From: Phycisphaerales bacterium UBA1926
GTDB lineage: Bacteria; Planctomycetota; Phycisphaerae; Phycisphaerales; UBA1924
Direction: 5' to 3'
Assembly (NCBI GenBank): GCA_002337215.1
Contig: DDFO01000029.1
Location: 49,622 to 58,424 of the forward strand
Length of the DNA: 8,803 nt
The notes under the pieces were generated by a model. That model was not told the DNA's origin, searched no databases, and saw only the letters and a list, made by a program, of their open reading frames with translations. Shown in pieces: positions 6,903 to 8,803 of the stretch. Positions within the stretch are counted from its first letter, which is position 1. Every line of letters starts with the position of its first letter. The position numbers and the translations under genes are program-made.

Positions 6903-7808
6903 ATGCGGACTCAAACTGGAATTTGCCTCCTGCTGGTCGCAGGAGCAAGTGTTGCGGCGTCGGACTCTTTCAACTACCCCGATTTTTCGGATTCTCCCGC
7001 CAGCATCAGTCTTGTCGCTGATGCCAGTTTCAGTGGAGGTGTGATTCGCTTGGCACCCGCTGTCTTCGGACAACATGGCGCCGCGTGGCACCGAGACCCC
7101 GTCCTTCTAGAGGACGGATTCGAAACGGTCTTCACCTACCGAGCCGCACCGGGGCCGGATGGTCTCGCATTCGCCATACAACGTATTTCAGATATTGCCG
7201 ACGGCGGCGGGGGGGGCTGGCTCGGGTACGGCGGGCTCGTTGAAGCCCTCGCGGTCGAGTTCGATACCTTCAACAATGGGAGCCACTTCGGAATCCTTGA
7301 TCCCAACGCAAATCATGTCGCGGTGATCTCCCACGGCCACCTCAGGAGCGAGGCTTCTCACAGCTATTCGCTCGGTCAGACCACCCCTCCCTTCAATATC
7401 GATGACGGTGTGACGAGAGAGATCCGCATCCGATACATCCCGGGCTCGATGAGCCTCTTCCTTGAAAACTCGGAAACACCGTTCCTCCAAGTCGAAGTTG
7501 ATCTCACGAATATCGACGGGGACTCGATTCTCGACGACAACGGCCGGGCGTGGATCGGGTTCACAGCCGCGACCGGGAATCAGTTCTCTGATCACGACCT
7601 CGTGTCTTGGACATTCGCCGCAACGCAACAGCCGTGCAGCGACGCCGACTTTTCTGAACCGTTCGGTGTTCTTGATCTCCTGGACATCAGCGCCTTCACC
7701 TCAGGCTTCCTCGCGATGGACGCGATCGCCGACCTCAACACCGACGGCCTATTCGATCTGGATGACATCACACAGTTCGTGACTTCCTTCCTCTCCGGCT
7801 GCGGATGA
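6903..7808 (+). CDS. Secreted L-type lectin-domain protein with C-terminal dockerin-like module
   Basis: The ATG at 6903 begins MRTQTGICLLLVAGASVAAS, a clear Sec signal peptide, giving 301 residues. Upstream in-frame ATGs at 6834 and 6870 would bury it. Residues about 22-240 match the legume (L-type) lectin beta-sandwich. GPDGLAFAIQ carries the sugar-site Asp86. AVEFDTFNN has Glu119, Asp121 and Asn125, followed by Asp133 and His138, which follow the order of the Mn/Ca ligands of concanavalin A. WIGFTAATG...HDLVSWTF is the typical closing motif. Residues 245-301 form a module with two calcium-type loops. The second is canonical (Asp277, Asn279, Asp281, Asp285, Asp288). The first is modified (DFSEPFGVLDLLD). 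Cys245 and Cys300 bracket the module. This C-terminal type is common in Phycisphaerae exoproteins and probably serves sorting or anchoring. Base composition is lower in GC than its neighbours. The protein probably binds glycans outside the cell; the ligand is unknown. Confidence 0.87.
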   Translation: MRTQTGICLLLVAGASVAASDSFNYPDFSDSPASISLVADASFSGGVIRLAPAVFGQHGAAWHRDPVLLEDGFETVFTYRAAPGPDGLAFAIQRISDIADGGGGGWLGYGGLVEALAVEFDTFNNGSHFGILDPNANHVAVISHGHLRSEASHSYSLGQTTPPFNIDDGVTREIRIRYIPGSMSLFLENSETPFLQVEVDLTNIDGDSILDDNGRAWIGFTAATGNQFSDHDLVSWTFAATQQPCSDADFSEPFGVLDLLDISAFTSGFLAMDAIADLNTDGLFDLDDITQFVTSFLSGCG

Positions 7809-7821
7809 ATCACTGGATCAT

Positions 7822-7843
7822 CGTGCTCTCAACGGTGAGCACG
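7822..7843 (+). terminator. GC-rich hairpin after lectin-like gene, uncertain terminator
   Basis: CGTGCTC (7822-7828) pairs with GAGCACG (7837-7843) around an eight-base loop, 14 bases after the lectin-like stop. No T-run follows, so it may be a processing or attenuation hairpin and not an intrinsic terminator. The pairing is visible; the role is inferred. Confidence 0.35.
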
Positions 7844-7925
7844 GCGAGATCGACTGCCTCCGAATTCGGGTGCTGATCGCAGGCCGTGAGCTGCAGGACG
7901 GCATTGTGCTCGGTACCATCACCCG

Positions 7926-8306
7926 ATGTACGAGATCACCGTCGACCGTGAGTTCTGCGCCGCCCACGCCCTCCAGATCCAGGGCACCCGCGAGCCACTC
8001 CACGGCCACAACTTCCACGTCACCGTCACCGTCGCGGGCGACGAACTCGACAGCGACGGCCTGCTCTGCGACTTCCACACCGTCAACGCCGTCCTCAAGG
8101 ACGTCTGCCGCCCCTTCGTCAACGCCAACCTCAACGAGACGGCGCCCTTCGACACTGCCAACCCCACCGCGGAACTCATCGCCAAGCACATCGGCGACGA
8201 GATGGCGAGCCGACTCGACGAAGCCCTCGCCCCCGCCGCCCGCGTCGCGGCCGTCCGCGTGACAGAGACGACGGGGTGCGCGGCGACCTACAGGCCCGCG
8301 CAGTAA
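7926..8306 (+). CDS. 6-pyruvoyl-tetrahydropterin synthase / QueD family protein, atypical active site
   Basis: This 126-residue protein has the one-domain layout of COG0720. The zinc ligands are visible as His14 (FCAAH) and His26/His28 (LHGHNFHV). DGLLCDF (44-50), NPTAELIAKHI (79-89) and VTETTGCAATY (112-122, with pterin-binding Glu114) are typical. QueD has a catalytic Cys four residues before HGH (CxxxHGH). Here that position is Arg22 and Glu23 follows, giving ExxHGH, the motif described for PTPS-III proteins that can replace FolB in folate synthesis. The catalytic Asp-His of the usual LDHxxLN segment is also gone (Val65-Asn66 in FVNANLNE). It may therefore be a PTPS-III-like or otherwise diverged pterin enzyme and not a true QueD. 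The family is near certain, the reaction is not. No good ribosome site is seen before 7926. The stop codon runs into the A-tract of the opposing terminator. Confidence 0.9.
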   Translation: MYEITVDREFCAAHALQIQGTREPLHGHNFHVTVTVAGDELDSDGLLCDFHTVNAVLKDVCRPFVNANLNETAPFDTANPTAELIAKHIGDEMASRLDEALAPAARVAAVRVTETTGCAATYRPAQ

Positions 8307-8330
8307 AAAACCGGCCCTTCGCAGAGCCGG
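8305..8330 (-). terminator. Intrinsic terminator of sucD
   Basis: On the minus strand CCGGC (8330-8326) pairs with GCCGG (8315-8311) around a ten-base loop, followed directly by six T (8310-8305). It lies 30 bases beyond the sucD stop. The six bases include two bases of the TAA stop of the opposing pterin-synthase-family gene, so the two transcription units converge with no spare sequence. Confidence 0.82.
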
Positions 8331-8359
8331 CTCATACTCATTCTTCTCAAATTAGGTTG

Positions 8360-8803
8360 TCACCCCACTGCGACCTCAAGCCCGAGCGCCTCCGCCATCG
8401 CCCGGCCCATATCGCTGGGCGTCTCCGCCACCACAGCACCCGCGGCCTGCAACGCCTCGATCTTCGAGTCCGCCGTGCCGGTCGCGACACCGCCGGCCCC
8501 CGCCGAGATGATCGCGCCCGCGTGCCCCATCCGCTTGCCGGGAGGGGCCGTCCGACCCGCGATGAACCCCGCGACGGGCTTGGTGACATGCTCCTTGATG
8601 AACGCCGCCGCGGCCTCCTCGTCGGAGCCCCCGATCTCGCCGATCATCAGGATGCCGTCGGTCTCGGGGTCGTCCTGGAACATCCGCAGGCAATCGATGT
8701 GCCCCAGGCCGCGCACCGGGTCGCCCCCGATGCCGATGCAGGTGCTCTGCGCCATGCCCAGTTCGCTCGTCTGGAAGACCGCCTCGTAGGTCAGCGTGCC
8801 CGA
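8360..8803 (-). CDS. sucD: Succinyl-CoA ligase (ADP/GDP-forming) alpha subunit, C-terminal part
   Basis: The frame is open through the right edge, and 147 C-terminal residues are present out of about 290 usual for the family. It reads [20 protein letters not shown], then [42 protein letters not shown] and KRMGHAGAI, all strongly conserved in SucD. The His in GHAGAI (codon 8524-8522) is the phosphohistidine that carries phosphate between the bound CoA/succinate site and the nucleotide site in the beta subunit. The enzyme makes ATP or GTP from succinyl-CoA in the TCA cycle. The ATG at 8755 lies inside the conserved domain and is not the start. sucC is probably upstream, beyond the window. A terminator follows at 8330-8305. 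Confidence 0.97.
   Translation of the reverse strand, partial: SGTLTYEAVFQTSELGMAQSTCIGIGGDPVRGLGHIDCLRMFQDDPETDGILMIGEIGGSDEEAAAAFIKEHVTKPVAGFIAGRTAPPGKRMGHAGAIISAGAGGVATGTADSKIEALQAAGAVVAETPSDMGRAMAEALGLEVAVG

Noticed and set aside
7188..7628. 146-codon minus-strand frame antisense to the lectin-like gene
   Set aside because: It has no recognisable motif or ribosome site, while the plus strand carries a signal peptide, lectin motifs and the C-terminal module.
7818..8189. Minus-strand frame antisense to the pterin-synthase-family gene
   Set aside because: It is a Val/Glu/Asp/Gly-rich shadow of the real gene, with no domain.

Overview
The window looks like chromosomal DNA from a high-GC member of the Planctomycetota, most likely the class Phycisphaerae. 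The clearest taxonomic clue is the C-terminus of the secreted lectin-like protein at 6903-7808. It carries a paired calcium-loop module with a PFGVLDLLDI core and a terminal Gly-Cys-Gly, the dockerin-like sorting or anchoring domain I associate with Phycisphaerae exoproteins. Long GC-rich genes, weak Shine-Dalgarno sites and secreted amidohydrolases fit that assignment. It rests on recall, not on a search.

Layout. Bases 1-4380 hold two minus-strand genes joined by a TGATG stop/start overlap: a 1120-residue exported protein with two amidohydrolase domains in tandem, then a shorter exported amidohydrolase-like protein cut by the left edge. Of the three amidohydrolase domains, only one shows an intact HxH metal motif. 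A 150-base divergent intergenic region (4381-4530) with a perfect 7-bp inverted repeat separates them from a plus-strand phosphofructokinase (4531-5769) that carries the residues of the pyrophosphate-dependent type. A strong intrinsic terminator follows. Converging on it is a minus-strand lipoprotein gene (5840-6457) whose signal peptide combines a twin-arginine motif with a lipobox, joined to what looks like a thioredoxin-type fold without the redox cysteines. Bases 6458-6902 are mostly non-coding, with one doubtful 73-codon frame and a small AT-rich island. Next, on the plus strand, come the L-type lectin-like exoprotein (6903-7808) and a 126-residue protein of the 6-pyruvoyl-tetrahydropterin synthase/QueD family (7926-8306). 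The right edge cuts a minus-strand sucD (succinyl-CoA ligase alpha subunit), which has its own terminator at 8305-8330.

How the genes relate. Pfp and SucD are central-carbon enzymes (glycolysis/gluconeogenesis and TCA cycle) but sit in separate transcription units. The amidohydrolase pair probably forms one translationally coupled envelope or periplasmic unit. The lectin-like protein and the lipoprotein are independent envelope or secreted proteins. I see no mobile element, CRISPR array, RNA gene or defence system, and no convincing new multi-gene system. The most unusual points are the pterin-synthase homologue, which keeps its zinc and pterin-binding residues but has lost the usual catalytic Cys and Asp-His, and the amidohydrolase pair with mixed intact and degenerate metal sites.
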